This document shows positions 26,666 through 34,135 of a stretch of DNA of 64,000 nucleotides, piece by piece (the first letter of the stretch is position 1; every line of letters starts with the position of its first letter). The translations under genes and the position numbers were made by a program. Source of the stretch: Olsenella sp. Marseille-P4559 (GTDB taxonomy: Bacteria; Actinomycetota; Coriobacteriia; Coriobacteriales; Atopobiaceae); the NCBI RefSeq assembly GCF_900605015.1, contig NZ_LR027574.1, positions 228,076 through 292,075 on the forward strand, read 5' to 3'. The notes beneath the pieces were generated by a model. It searched no databases. It was not told the origin of the DNA and was given only the letters and a program-made list of their open reading frames with translations.

Positions 26666-26988
26666 TCGCGCTGGACGGGGACGCGCTGGGGGCGATCGTC
26701 CGGCTCATGGGCGACGAGGTGCCGGTCGGCTTCGAGGAGCTCGCGATGCTCAGCTACGGGCCGGGCTCCGCGTGGGCCCGGACGGAGCCCTACGACGGGC
26801 CGTGCCTGCACGATGCGCACTGGGGCATTCAGTGTGGCTCGTGTCCGCACGAAGGGGAGTGCGGGCCGTTTCCCTCGACCTTCGAGCTGCTGGTACTGGA
26901 CTACCTGGCGGCAACCGGCAGGCAGCCTGCCAAACTCGAGCCGCATGCCCGCGACGAAGGGGGTGAGCCGGAGAAGCTTCCGTTCTGA
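26662..26988 (+). CDS. Third IS21 gene, uncharacterised 108-aa protein
   Basis: Starts at ATG 26662, overlapping the istB stop by four bases, so its translation is coupled to the transposition genes. No family recognised. It has a Cys/His group (CLHDAHWGIQCGSCPHEGEC) that could bind a metal, and an acidic C-terminal tail. Standard IS21 elements encode only IstA and IstB. It could be an accessory or regulatory protein of this IS21 branch; function unknown. The stretch from its end to 27156 holds the element's right-end repeats and no gene. Confidence 0.7.
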   Translation: MIALDGDALGAIVRLMGDEVPVGFEELAMLSYGPGSAWARTEPYDGPCLHDAHWGIQCGSCPHEGECGPFPSTFELLVLDYLAATGRQPAKLEPHARDEGGEPEKLPF

Positions 26989-27080
26989 TGGCAATGGGCG
27001 CCATGCTGCGATGGCCGCGGAGCGGCGTGGCGCCGTCACGATTGTCTGCCGCGGATAGGTACTGCCGTGTCGGCGTGACG

Positions 27081-27103
27081 AAACCCCAAAAAGTTTCGTG
27101 CTC
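27081..27103 (-). repeat. IS21 subterminal inverted repeat, right copy
   Basis: Inverted partner of 24294-24316, 21 of 23 bases identical, located 53 bases inside the right end. Confidence 0.7.
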
Positions 27104-27156
27104 ACACTCTAAAGAAGTCTTTGCACATTTCCGAAAAGGGGACTTGACTAAACACA

Positions 27157-27163
27157 CGAGGCG
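27157..27163. repeat. Target-site duplication of IS21, right copy
   Basis: CGAGGCG, identical to 24234-24240. In the reconstructed ISL3 transposase only one copy is needed. Confidence 0.85.
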
Positions 27164-27304
27164 ATCGACAACAAGGTAAAGGTCACCGTGAGGATGGGCT
27201 ACGGCTTCCGGAACACGGACAATCTCGTCTCCCTGCCGATGCTGCGCTGCTCCGACTGCAGGCCCCGGCTTCCCGGAAGGCAGGCGGCGAAGAAGGCGGC
27301 CTAG
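27164..27304 (+). pseudogene. ISL3-family transposase, 3' part
   Basis: 46 codons and a stop. Continues the frame of 23047-24240: after the catalytic Glu the family sequence INNKVK appears here as IDNKVKVTVRMGYGFRNTDN, and it ends with a basic QAAKKAA tail. It has no start of its own. Confidence 0.85.
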
Positions 27305-27339
27305 CCGGAACCCCTACCCACAGGAACCAACGAAGGCTC

Positions 27340-27347
27340 TGTTTTTT
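27340..27347. repeat. Target-site duplication of the ISL3 element, right copy
   Basis: TGTTTTTT, partner of 22879-22886 with one mismatch. Confidence 0.75.
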
Positions 27348-27499
27348 GCCAAAAGTCCGGGTCCCGCGGCAATTTCCAACACCTCCTTGCCGCGGATCAC
27401 CTCTGGGATGCGGGCGTACATGTATTCATAGGTTGTGCGGTCTGCCTGCATGGCACGCTTGTAGATCGGTGCATACAGATCCCAGATTTTCTCCTTCAT
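27348..27499 (-). pseudogene. SAM-dependent methyltransferase, 5' part
   Basis: Begins MKEKIWDLYAPIYKRAM and contains the SAM-binding loop EVLEIAAGPGLLA before the ISL3 insertion. An upstream GGTGGAG supports the start. The rest of the gene is at 22427-22886. The whole protein would have been about 200 aa, a normal length for ubiE-like small-molecule methyltransferases. Confidence 0.85.
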
Positions 27500-27511
27500 G
27501 AAGACTCCACC

Positions 27512-27703
27512 TCATCGTTTTTTCGTGCGGGCGATGCGTTTTTCCTCTATTGCATATTCCTCGGTCCAAGGTCGTCCGCATGGGAGGGCAGCTTTCTGTA
27601 CTCCTGTCTGCCACGGCGAATAGAGCGTTCTGCCAGTTCCTTTCCAAACCGATTTGTTATGCTTTTCTTCATGATTGATGCAAACAGCGTCCGGTAGATT
27701 CAT
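27512..27703 (-). CDS. Small protein of unknown function
   Basis: 63 aa from the ATG at 27703 (a longer frame starts at 27727). Hydrophilic, with a basic C-terminus (EEKRIARTKKR). No family recognised. It fits tightly between the two methyltransferase genes on the same strand, which argues for a real gene, but a remnant of a degraded gene is equally likely. Confidence 0.4.
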   Translation of the reverse strand: MNLPDAVCINHEEKHNKSVWKGTGRTLYSPWQTGVQKAALPCGRPWTEEYAIEEKRIARTKKR

Positions 27704-27731
27704 TTCATGCTTTCCTCCGCCCGCCAATCAC

Positions 27732-28493
27732 TTACTTCTTTCCTGTCAGGATGGCGGATCCCTTCAACTGCATCCAAACTGCTTCGCGAGACGACATAAA
27801 CATGCCATTGCAGGTCGTGATTAGCTTTACTTCCTGATAGCCCCTTTCCTTTAGTTTTTGTACAAACCGGGTCATATCGCCATACTTTATGGACGAGAAG
27901 ATATCATGTATCGCAAAGGTTCCGCCTTTCTTTAAAACCCGTAGCGTTTCCAAGATGATTTCCTGCCTGTCCTTGGAAGGAATGTTGTGATAGACATAAT
28001 TGCTTGTGACCGCATCGAAGCTCTCATCCGGAAAATCCAGCGAAACCGCATCTCCCTGCACGAAACGGACATTTGCCACGCCTTCGGCCACTGCATTTCG
28101 CTCACAAAGCTTCTGGCTGAAGGAGGCGTATTCCTTGCCCCAGCGGTCCAGTCCTGTGATCTGCGCCTTGGGATTTCTCTTTGCACAGGCAATGGAAAGT
28201 GCCCCGCTGCCGCAGCCGATATCCAGGCATTTTCCTCCCTCAGGCACGTTGACGTATCCGGCAACGCCTTCAATGATCTGCCTCGACATCTGGCGCTTTC
28301 CATGGTAATCAAATGCACGGTACATTGCGAACATCCACCCCGCAGCGGCGAATAGAAGCACACAGAGAATGCCGGAAGCAATCCGCACCGGCCTAAAAGG
28401 CACAAGCAGACAAAGGAGCGCAGCGGCTGCCCCCGCCACCGCAGTCCCCAGAATCATTCCCTTTGGCATCCAGTTTTTGTAATCTACAACCAT
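27732..28493 (-). CDS. Membrane-anchored SAM-dependent methyltransferase
   Basis: 253 aa. Two hydrophobic segments at the N-terminus (about residues 12-32 and 36-57) followed by a class I methyltransferase: SAM loop CLDIGCGSGAL (about residue 90), acid GLDRWG, VQGDAVSLDFPDESFDAV and the RVLKKGGTFA strand. AAAGGAG precedes the ATG on the minus strand. The anchor suggests it works at the membrane, perhaps on a compound handled by the island's transporters. Confidence 0.85.
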   Translation of the reverse strand: MVVDYKNWMPKGMILGTAVAGAAAALLCLLVPFRPVRIASGILCVLLFAAAGWMFAMYRAFDYHGKRQMSRQIIEGVAGYVNVPEGGKCLDIGCGSGALSIACAKRNPKAQITGLDRWGKEYASFSQKLCERNAVAEGVANVRFVQGDAVSLDFPDESFDAVTSNYVYHNIPSKDRQEIILETLRVLKKGGTFAIHDIFSSIKYGDMTRFVQKLKERGYQEVKLITTCNGMFMSSREAVWMQLKGSAILTGKK

Positions 28494-28591
28494 TCGTTTT
28501 TCTCCTTTCTGGTCCCCGGGCTCAGAATCTGCAATCTTTATTTCAGCAAGCAGGATCTTTCGTTAAAGTTCGGTGAAATCAGGGAAGGGCA

Positions 28592-29434
28592 TCATTCATC
28601 CACTCGGCAGCAGGCCACAAACATCTCGCAAAAGCGATCCGGAAAAAGTGTAAACGACTCGCCATGTCCCATCCCCGCATTTTCCTGTATCCTCGCCCAG
28701 GGAAGGTTCTTCCTGATATAAGCAAGATCCCATCTGCGGTCTTTTTTCTCCTCTTCCCCGTACCAGTAAAATACTTTTCCTGCCGGCTTTTGTATGGGAA
28801 GAGCGACATTGTAATTGTTGGTTTGGTAAAAGCCCCGCCATATCGTGCGGTTACTCATGCCACGCAGGCAATCCTTCACATAGGCAATGTCCTTTTCCGT
28901 ATATTTGTCCGGGTTCATCACCTCTCGTAGGGACTTGAGACTCATGTGCTTTGCGGTCCAGATCATCAGGAAATCACGGATCCCAATGAGATAGGTCAGC
29001 GGTTTCCAGATTTGATAAGGCGTAATTCCGCCGTCTATGATCCAGACATCCGCGGAGATCCTCCTGTCAGACAACAGCCGGATGGCAATGGCTCCACCCA
29101 TGGAGCATCCGTAGATTCCCTTCACATGGCTGCCGCCATGTTCACACCCCCAGTCTTCTATATTCGCCGCAATCTCTTCAATGGATGTAAAGTCCTGCCC
29201 CGGCTCCTTGGGGTCAAGGCCGGGGATGGTGGGGACAATGAGGTGATAGCTCTGGCTTAAAATGGGTACCACCAAATCAAAAGCATCGGGGCCAAGCCCC
29301 ATTGGCTGCAGCAGCAGGACCGCCTGCAGCTCTTTTGAACCAAATTCCTGAAACCGCATTCTTGCTTCCTCCTGCATCAATCGTGAGCTGTTATATCCGA
29401 TGACACATACGCTTTTACCATTTTCGGATTTCAT
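28592..29434 (-). CDS. Alpha/beta hydrolase
   Basis: 280 aa. Strand LLLQPMG before the oxyanion hole, nucleophile elbow YGCSMGG (about residue 109), acid in YWYGEEEKKD and the catalytic His in GMGHGE (about residue 257). It overlaps the preceding gene's end by 20 bases. One of several hydrolases in this operon; substrate unknown. Confidence 0.82.
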   Translation of the reverse strand: MKSENGKSVCVIGYNSSRLMQEEARMRFQEFGSKELQAVLLLQPMGLGPDAFDLVVPILSQSYHLIVPTIPGLDPKEPGQDFTSIEEIAANIEDWGCEHGGSHVKGIYGCSMGGAIAIRLLSDRRISADVWIIDGGITPYQIWKPLTYLIGIRDFLMIWTAKHMSLKSLREVMNPDKYTEKDIAYVKDCLRGMSNRTIWRGFYQTNNYNVALPIQKPAGKVFYWYGEEEKKDRRWDLAYIRKNLPWARIQENAGMGHGESFTLFPDRFCEMFVACCRVDE

Positions 29435-30330
29435 CCGCTAACAGGGAGTCAAGCTGCTTCCTGGCATCTTTGCATTCGTTACCATTCCTTCTGCCTGAGC
29501 GGAACAGCTTAACAACGAAGGCAGCAATATCAAAAGGTCCGATCCTGCCAGCGTTGTATGGGAGCAGCAGGTGTGTGCCGTATGAATATATCATTGTCTC
29601 GGCTTCAGATGGATGGGGCAGAGATGCAAGCCTTCGCTCCATGCGCTTCGCATATTTCTCCGATTCCCACATGGAATCATCCGCTGCCGCGATAATAAGC
29701 AGCCTGCCGTGAATCCGTTCAACCGGGATGAAGCAGTTCTCCGGAATCTCCCGTTTTTCTGCATTCTGAAACAACTCCCTGGAGCGTAGTTCATGGTGTT
29801 CCTTACAGCTTTTCACAATCCTGTCATAATACTCGTGTTCTGAAAGCCCGTAAGGCAGATATGGCAGGGCCTCTCCGCGGAAAGTAAATGTGGATTTACC
29901 GCAGCACCATTCACTCATGCCTTCCTTTTTCCCTTCTTCAAAGCCTTCCATAACGATATCAATTGCTTCGCAGGCAATGGTTAACGTAATATCCGGATAC
30001 AGGGAGGCGGCCATCAGTGCCATGTTGCCGCCAAAAGAGATGCCGTAAAGGCCGAATTTTTTAATCCCATGCCCCTTAAGCCATTCCATCGCTTTTCCAA
30101 AATATTCGAGCGGCCATTCGTGCAGCCCGTCTCTCTGCGTATGGTCCTGCCATTTCCCGAGGCCAAGAGAACAGCAGCCATGTTGATTGAACCAGCGTGC
30201 CAGCCCCTTGTTGGCTATATTATTGCCTTTTGATTCGACCAGTGTGATCACACAGCGGTCAGACTCCCTAGATGGGAAAAACCAGCCTTCAAAACCTTCT
30301 TTTTTTCAATTCAGTATGGATTGATTTCAT
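29415..30330 (-). pseudogene. BAAT-type alpha/beta hydrolase with a frameshift near its start
   Basis: Most of the gene reads in frame from 30251. It has a YGISFGG nucleophile elbow, AAADDSMW acid region and YGTHLLLPY with the His, as in acyl-CoA thioesterase/bile-acid acyltransferase C-terminal domains. The true start appears to be ATG at 30330 with AGGAG nine bases upstream. Its first nine codons connect to the rest only if one base is removed from a seven-base run (T7 on the + strand, 30300-30306), giving LKKEGFEGWFFPSRESDRC. Natural mutation, slippage or sequencing error are all possible. Confidence 0.78.
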
Positions 30331-30439
30331 ATTGTTTTGCTCCTGTTCCTGACTGTCATCCTCTCTCCATCGGGAGGATGACTTCCTGTTCAAAACGCAC
30401 GCCAGTGCATCGGACGGCTTGAACTCTGTTTTTCTTTTA

Positions 30440-30919
30440 TCAGAAAAGCAGGACCACTAATCCGGCTACAACCGCTGCGCCGATAATCCAGACCAGTGTC
30501 AGGATCCCGCGCTTTTTGATAACCTGCGCCCACGTCTGTACAAAAGGAAGATCCTCCGTTCCGGGAAGAACCCAAAATCTGCTGTGTCCGACCCAAAGCT
30601 TGTCGATCACGATGCCGTCGTACCGGTTCATGACCTCCAGGAACAAGAGCGCCTGCAGATAGGCTGTCCGAAAATCACTTACGCCATTCAAGCATCCAAT
30701 GATCAGAAGGAGGGAGGCAAGCATGACAATCATAAAGGGGAGCATGAAGCATTTTCGTTTCCGCTGCATTGTCTCCCGACTCATCAGCCCAAGGGAAATT
30801 GCGCGCTCCTGCACCGGCTTGGGATAAAAGTACAGTCCATTCACGGCCCCGCCTAAGACGTCAATCCGCACCATTCCTGTAAACAGAAGGCAAAATAGTA
30901 GCAGCTCCAAAACAATCAT
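30440..30919 (-). CDS. Integral membrane protein of unknown function
   Basis: 159 aa with hydrophobic segments at about residues 3-20, 58-78, 85-98 and 138-158. Between them are GLYFYPKPVQERAI and MNRYDGIVIDKLWVGH, which look like conserved loops. No enzyme motif. It is part of the minus-strand operon, 13 bases after the SRPBCC gene. Confidence 0.7.
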   Translation of the reverse strand: MIVLELLLFCLLFTGMVRIDVLGGAVNGLYFYPKPVQERAISLGLMSRETMQRKRKCFMLPFMIVMLASLLLIIGCLNGVSDFRTAYLQALLFLEVMNRYDGIVIDKLWVGHSRFWVLPGTEDLPFVQTWAQVIKKRGILTLVWIIGAAVVAGLVVLLF

Positions 30920-30932
30920 CCTGCACCTCCCA

Positions 30933-31478
30933 TCATTGAAGGTTTTTTAATTCCTCTGCCGGCGTATGGTTTTTCAATTCACCCTCCGGAAAGCGCTCAG
31001 GATACCTGCCTTCTGCTAATATCCTTTTCAGATACAGATTGTCCAGTTTCATGTCATCCTGTATCAGGCCAAAGTCTGCCTTCTTTCTGTACAACACCTT
31101 GAAAATGAGGAAATTCATGACTGACCCGATGACGGGCGTCGTCAGGCCAAAGGATTCCGTATGGGAGAAGCGGCATCCGTTTTCCGTACGCATTCCTTCA
31201 AAAGTGATGAAGGCTGTCTTCTTGTCGCTTTGAAATTCAATCAGAAAATGGTCTTTCTCCAGATTGCTTTGGATCAGCGCCCCGGTCACGTCATAGTCAA
31301 GCCCCATAACAATCTCGTAGAAGCGGACCTTGCTGCCAGCTGCGATCGAATGGTCAAGCAGCTGGCATTCCAGATGGAAAGGGCTCCATTTGACGAATTC
31401 TGTCTCAAAATTGTGAAGCCAGTTTTCCAGCTTTTCATAGGAAGCCGGGATATCAATTTGTTCCCTGAGCGTAATCAT
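30933..31478 (-). CDS. SRPBCC-fold protein (DAPG-hydrolase/PhlG-like)
   Basis: 181 aa. The pattern FVKWSPFHLECQLLDHSIAAGSKVRFYEIVMGLDYD is typical of SRPBCC ligand-binding proteins related to the polyketide hydrolase PhlG. Residues HxxC and Glu in this part could bind zinc as in PhlG, but I cannot confirm this. It overlaps the MBL gene by four bases. Likely acts on an aromatic or polyketide-like ligand (inference). Confidence 0.65.
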   Translation of the reverse strand: MITLREQIDIPASYEKLENWLHNFETEFVKWSPFHLECQLLDHSIAAGSKVRFYEIVMGLDYDVTGALIQSNLEKDHFLIEFQSDKKTAFITFEGMRTENGCRFSHTESFGLTTPVIGSVMNFLIFKVLYRKKADFGLIQDDMKLDNLYLKRILAEGRYPERFPEGELKNHTPAEELKNLQ

Positions 31479-32365
31479 GATGCGTCTCCCCTTTGCGCCT
31501 CATAGGCTTTTGGAAGTCGGTTTACCCGCGCTTTTTCTTCGGTGTCGTCTGCTTCGTTATATCCGTCAAGTGGGGCGGTTGGATCAACAGGTGTCTGTAT
31601 TTTCTTCCATGCATTGCAGACCTGGTCGATATGCCGGAAGGCAAATTCGAAATGATCTGTCCAGCCGGTATGCCCGGTACAGATGATCGGGCGGATGTTC
31701 CGTTCTACAAGCAGATCACGCAGTTTTGCCAGCGACCGGCTTTGTTCCTTAATATTGTCCGCAAGCCCATTGATGAAGCCGTACCCGCCATCCGCGCCGA
31801 GCCAGAGGGCGTCTCCGGTAAAGAGATACTGGTTATCAATCAGGTAGACCATGTGGCCTCTGGTATGTCCCGGGCAGAGAATCGCTTCCACCTGGATCCC
31901 GCCGATCTGGAAGGTTTCCCCATCTCTTAACAGGACCTTCTCGTTGTCAATTCTGACCCGGGGCAGGGTATACAGATGAAAAAACACCTTGCGTTTTGCT
32001 TCCCCGGTCAGGTACCGGTTCTCAATCTCGCCAATGTACAACTTTGTCTGCCGGAACAGCCCCGGGCTGTCCCGCTCTACAGCCCCGACATGATCGGTAT
32101 CCTGGTGGGTAATGAGGATGTGTTGAATGGACGAAGGCTCAATATCCAGCCAGCACATTTTCTCCGCCAGGCGGTCATAATTGTATCCGGCGTCGATCAT
32201 GATAACCATGCCACCTTTTTTGTAAAAATAGACATTGGCAATCCACTCGCGCACGGACGCTACGTGCTCGTCAATCCATCCGGTACCAAGTGGTTTGAAA
32301 ATTCCTTTTCCGCGATAGGTCTTTGCCATAACCTTCCGCTGAAATTCCGTTGCACACTTCGACAT
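31475..32365 (-). CDS. MBL-fold metallo-hydrolase
   Basis: 296 aa. Metal-binding motif THQDTDHVG (about residue 87), second His in CPGHTRGH (about residue 165), Asp in FTGDALWLG (about residue 182) and His in CTGHTGW (about residue 230). A dinuclear zinc hydrolase, possibly of a thioester, lactone or lactam; substrate not evident. Second gene of the minus-strand enzyme operon. Confidence 0.85.
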   Translation of the reverse strand: MSKCATEFQRKVMAKTYRGKGIFKPLGTGWIDEHVASVREWIANVYFYKKGGMVIMIDAGYNYDRLAEKMCWLDIEPSSIQHILITHQDTDHVGAVERDSPGLFRQTKLYIGEIENRYLTGEAKRKVFFHLYTLPRVRIDNEKVLLRDGETFQIGGIQVEAILCPGHTRGHMVYLIDNQYLFTGDALWLGADGGYGFINGLADNIKEQSRSLAKLRDLLVERNIRPIICTGHTGWTDHFEFAFRHIDQVCNAWKKIQTPVDPTAPLDGYNEADDTEEKARVNRLPKAYEAQRGDAS

Positions 32366-32374
32366 ATTCTCCTC

Positions 32375-32700
32375 CTACTGCGGATTGTCCGTCCTATCGC
32401 CCACGACCCAGTAGTCGCAGACCGCATCGCCGCCTGCAATCGTATGCTCCCGGTGTAATTTTCCGTGCTGATATCCAAACATTACTGGATCCGTTGCACA
32501 CAGGGCAGTCATGATCTCGCCCAGCCCCTTGCCGGTCAGATAGCTGCAAATCGGGCAGACAGAAAAGTAATAAAAGCTGCCGTCCCGGTGCAGGCTCTCA
32601 TCGAAATGAACCTTCCAGGTCGTGGGGTATTTTTCGCCGTTTCCGGCGTCATACCACTTCTCGTATTTTTTCATGCCGCGATACCACTTGTCAGGCGTCC
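32375..32700 (-). pseudogene. ATC-hydrolase-like protein, N-terminus cut at the island edge
   Basis: The C-terminal part shows the conserved cysteines of the L-2-aminothiazoline-4-carboxylate hydrolase family: CPICSYLTGKG, ALCATDPVMFGYQHG and GGDAVCDYW. Family members are commonly over 200 aa; only about 108 island-derived codons remain before the junction at 32700, and the open frame then continues into host DNA up to 32746. An internal ATG at 32674 could still start a short product. It suggests the island once extended further right. Confidence 0.65.
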
Positions 32701-32707
32701 TGCGAGT
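32699..32707. repeat. Right island junction direct repeat
   Basis: CCTGCGAGT, partner of 12030-12038 (one mismatch). Host regulator sequence resumes at 32701. Confidence 0.55.
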
Positions 32708-33300
32708 TCTCGACGTCGGTGGCGCCTGTATTACGTGTAAATCCAATGCTTACACAAGTCGATATCGATTGAGTGAAGGGGTACGTTAACCAACTTCCCT
32801 ACACCAAAATGAGCTCTCAGTTTGTCAAACACTACACTGAGCAGAAACATGAGAAAACGTTTCATCGTGTGACGGACTACGTCTTCGATGATGATATTCA
32901 GGTAATAGACGCATGTGAATCTTGGCAGGATGCAATTCGGTTGGCAGCCATGCCATTAGTCCAGCGTGGACTAATGGAGCCTCGCTATGTCGACACAATG
33001 ATTCGCGCTGTATGCGAACTTGGCACATATATGGTGCTAACCCCGGGTACCGCATATGTGCATGCCGGTGTAAATGACGGCATCTCAGATGACTGCGCAG
33101 CAATTCTTGTATCCCGCTCGCCAATTAAATTCGGAAGCGAGAACGCAAAAAATGTCCGCGTGATTGTTGTTCTTGGAATAAAGCACCAAGACAAGAGCGA
33201 TTTGTTGGCGCTTGCCTCGATATTTGGGGCCTCGAGCAATCTGGAGAGTCTCGCGAGGCCAGATATCACCACCAAGACCATTACACTAATGCATGACTAA
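32701..33300 (+). pseudogene. PRD transcriptional regulator, 3' part (end of EIIB and EIIA-like domains)
   Basis: Continues the frame of 10681-12031 after the island: APVLRVNPMLTQVDID is the end of the EIIB-like domain, then an in-frame TGA at 32770 (a single change from CGA), then VKGYVNQ and an EIIA-like domain with the phosphorylatable-His region GTAYVHAG. From the GTG at 32773 a 175-aa protein could still be made and act as a free EIIA-like domain. Downstream gene order (EIIA, EIIB, EIIC, SIS) fits a regulator leading its PTS operon. Confidence 0.85.
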
Positions 33301-33332
33301 AAGCAACGAAGAGACTGAAGAAAGAGTTGCTG

Positions 33333-33782
33333 ATGCAATCGCAATCTCCCGTGAGTGTCGGAATTGACAATATCCGTATCGGCCTCAAAGCAAACGATTG
33401 GGAAGACGCTATCAGGCAAGCGTCAGAGCCGCTCGTTGGGTCAGGGGCAATTCGCAGCAGATACGTTGACTCCATGGTCAATAGCGTCAAGGAACTCGGC
33501 CCTTACATTGTCTTAATGCCAGGATTCGCGCTTGCCCATACCGCCCCATCTTCTGAGGTATTGCGCACGGACATCTCAATCGCCGTATTCGATTCTCCCA
33601 TTTTCTTCAATTCTGAAAATGACCCAGTGTTTGTGGTGATGTGTCTTGCATGCAAGGACAAGGCATCTCACCTCGAGAGACTGCAGCACGTCGCACGCAA
33701 ATTCCTCGATGACGCTCATCTTGTGAGGCGTATTCGAGAGTGCAAGACCTGTGACGAGCTCTCCACTCTGCTCAATGAGTAG
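33333..33782 (+). CDS. PTS EIIA component (ascorbate/mannitol-fructose EIIA-2 type)
   Basis: 149 aa. The phosphorylated His is in MPGFALAHTAPS (about residue 69), the typical EIIA-2 position. It takes phosphate from HPr and passes it to the EIIB encoded next. Starts at ATG 33333 with a weak AAGAAAGAG upstream. Its sequence resembles the last domain of the neighbouring regulator, as is usual for such pairs. Confidence 0.87.
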   Translation: MQSQSPVSVGIDNIRIGLKANDWEDAIRQASEPLVGSGAIRSRYVDSMVNSVKELGPYIVLMPGFALAHTAPSSEVLRTDISIAVFDSPIFFNSENDPVFVVMCLACKDKASHLERLQHVARKFLDDAHLVRRIRECKTCDELSTLLNE

Positions 33783-33830
33783 GGAGTTGGAATACAACGA
33801 GGGGCCATTGCCCCGGAAGGAGGCAGTACG

Positions 33831-34133
33831 GTGAGACGCGTTCCCAAGATTCAAGCGGTGTGTGGTTTTGGGTGTGGTTCTTCTCTCATGCTGCGCATGA
33901 GCATAGAAGAAATCGCCAAAAAGCACGGGGTGGAAGTCGTGGTGTTTTGCGGTGACGTTTCCACGTGCTCCGCAAATACGTGCGATGTCATCTTTTGCTC
34001 GGTTGACCTTTCCGATCGGGTCCGCCAGCACGCGAAGGTGCCGGTTGTTGCCATCAATCGTCTTATGGACAAGCAGGAGGTCGAAGAAAAGTTTCTGAAG
34101 TTTATTGATGAATTCGAGGGAAAGGGTGAGTAG
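33831..34133 (+). CDS. PTS EIIB component (ascorbate/galactitol type)
   Basis: 100 aa, GTG start with AAGGAGG seven bases upstream. The phosphocysteine lies in AVCGFGCGSSLM (about residue 11-15), the P-loop of SgaB/UlaB-like EIIB proteins. It is followed two bases later by the EIIC gene. Confidence 0.88.
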   Translation: MRRVPKIQAVCGFGCGSSLMLRMSIEEIAKKHGVEVVVFCGDVSTCSANTCDVIFCSVDLSDRVRQHAKVPVVAINRLMDKQEVEEKFLKFIDEFEGKGE

Positions 34134-34135
34134 CA

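Larger units (their letters stand above)
24241..27156 (+). mobile_element. IS21-family insertion sequence with istA, istB and a third gene
   Basis: 2,916 bases. Ends begin TGTGTTT on both sides (24241 and the complement of 27156) as in IS21. Inside the ends lies a second inverted pair, 24294-24316 against the complement of 27081-27103, 21 of 23 identical, matching the multiple terminal binding sites of IS21. It encodes IstA, IstB and a coupled 108-aa protein, all intact, so the element may still be active. Confidence 0.9.
22887..27339 (+). mobile_element. ISL3-family insertion sequence, itself interrupted by IS21
   Basis: Terminal inverted repeats of 23 bases match at 18 positions (22887-22909 against the complement of 27317-27339), sharing TTCCTGTGGG. 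It carries one transposase gene in two pieces (23047-24240 and 27164-27304). Without the IS21 insert and one duplication copy the element is about 1.53 kb, normal for the family. Its high GC matches the host rather than the island, so it probably jumped in after the island arrived. Confidence 0.88.
12032..32700. mobile_element. Genomic island (about 20.7 kb) of lower-GC, Clostridia-like DNA
   Basis: Base composition and codon use change sharply inside these limits, except for the high-GC nested insertion sequences at 22887-27339. Flanking host sequence encodes the two halves of one PRD regulator. Cargo: carboxylesterase, ECF importer, AraC regulator, two ABC half-transporters, two methyltransferases, three further alpha/beta hydrolases, SRPBCC protein, MBL hydrolase, membrane protein and a truncated ATC-hydrolase-like gene at the right edge. 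No integrase, relaxase or conjugation gene is visible, so the transfer mechanism is unknown and the element may be a remnant. Confidence 0.82.

Noticed and set aside
12032-32700. Island as an intact integrative conjugative element
   Set aside because: No integrase, relaxase, coupling protein or secretion gene was found, and the right edge truncates a gene.
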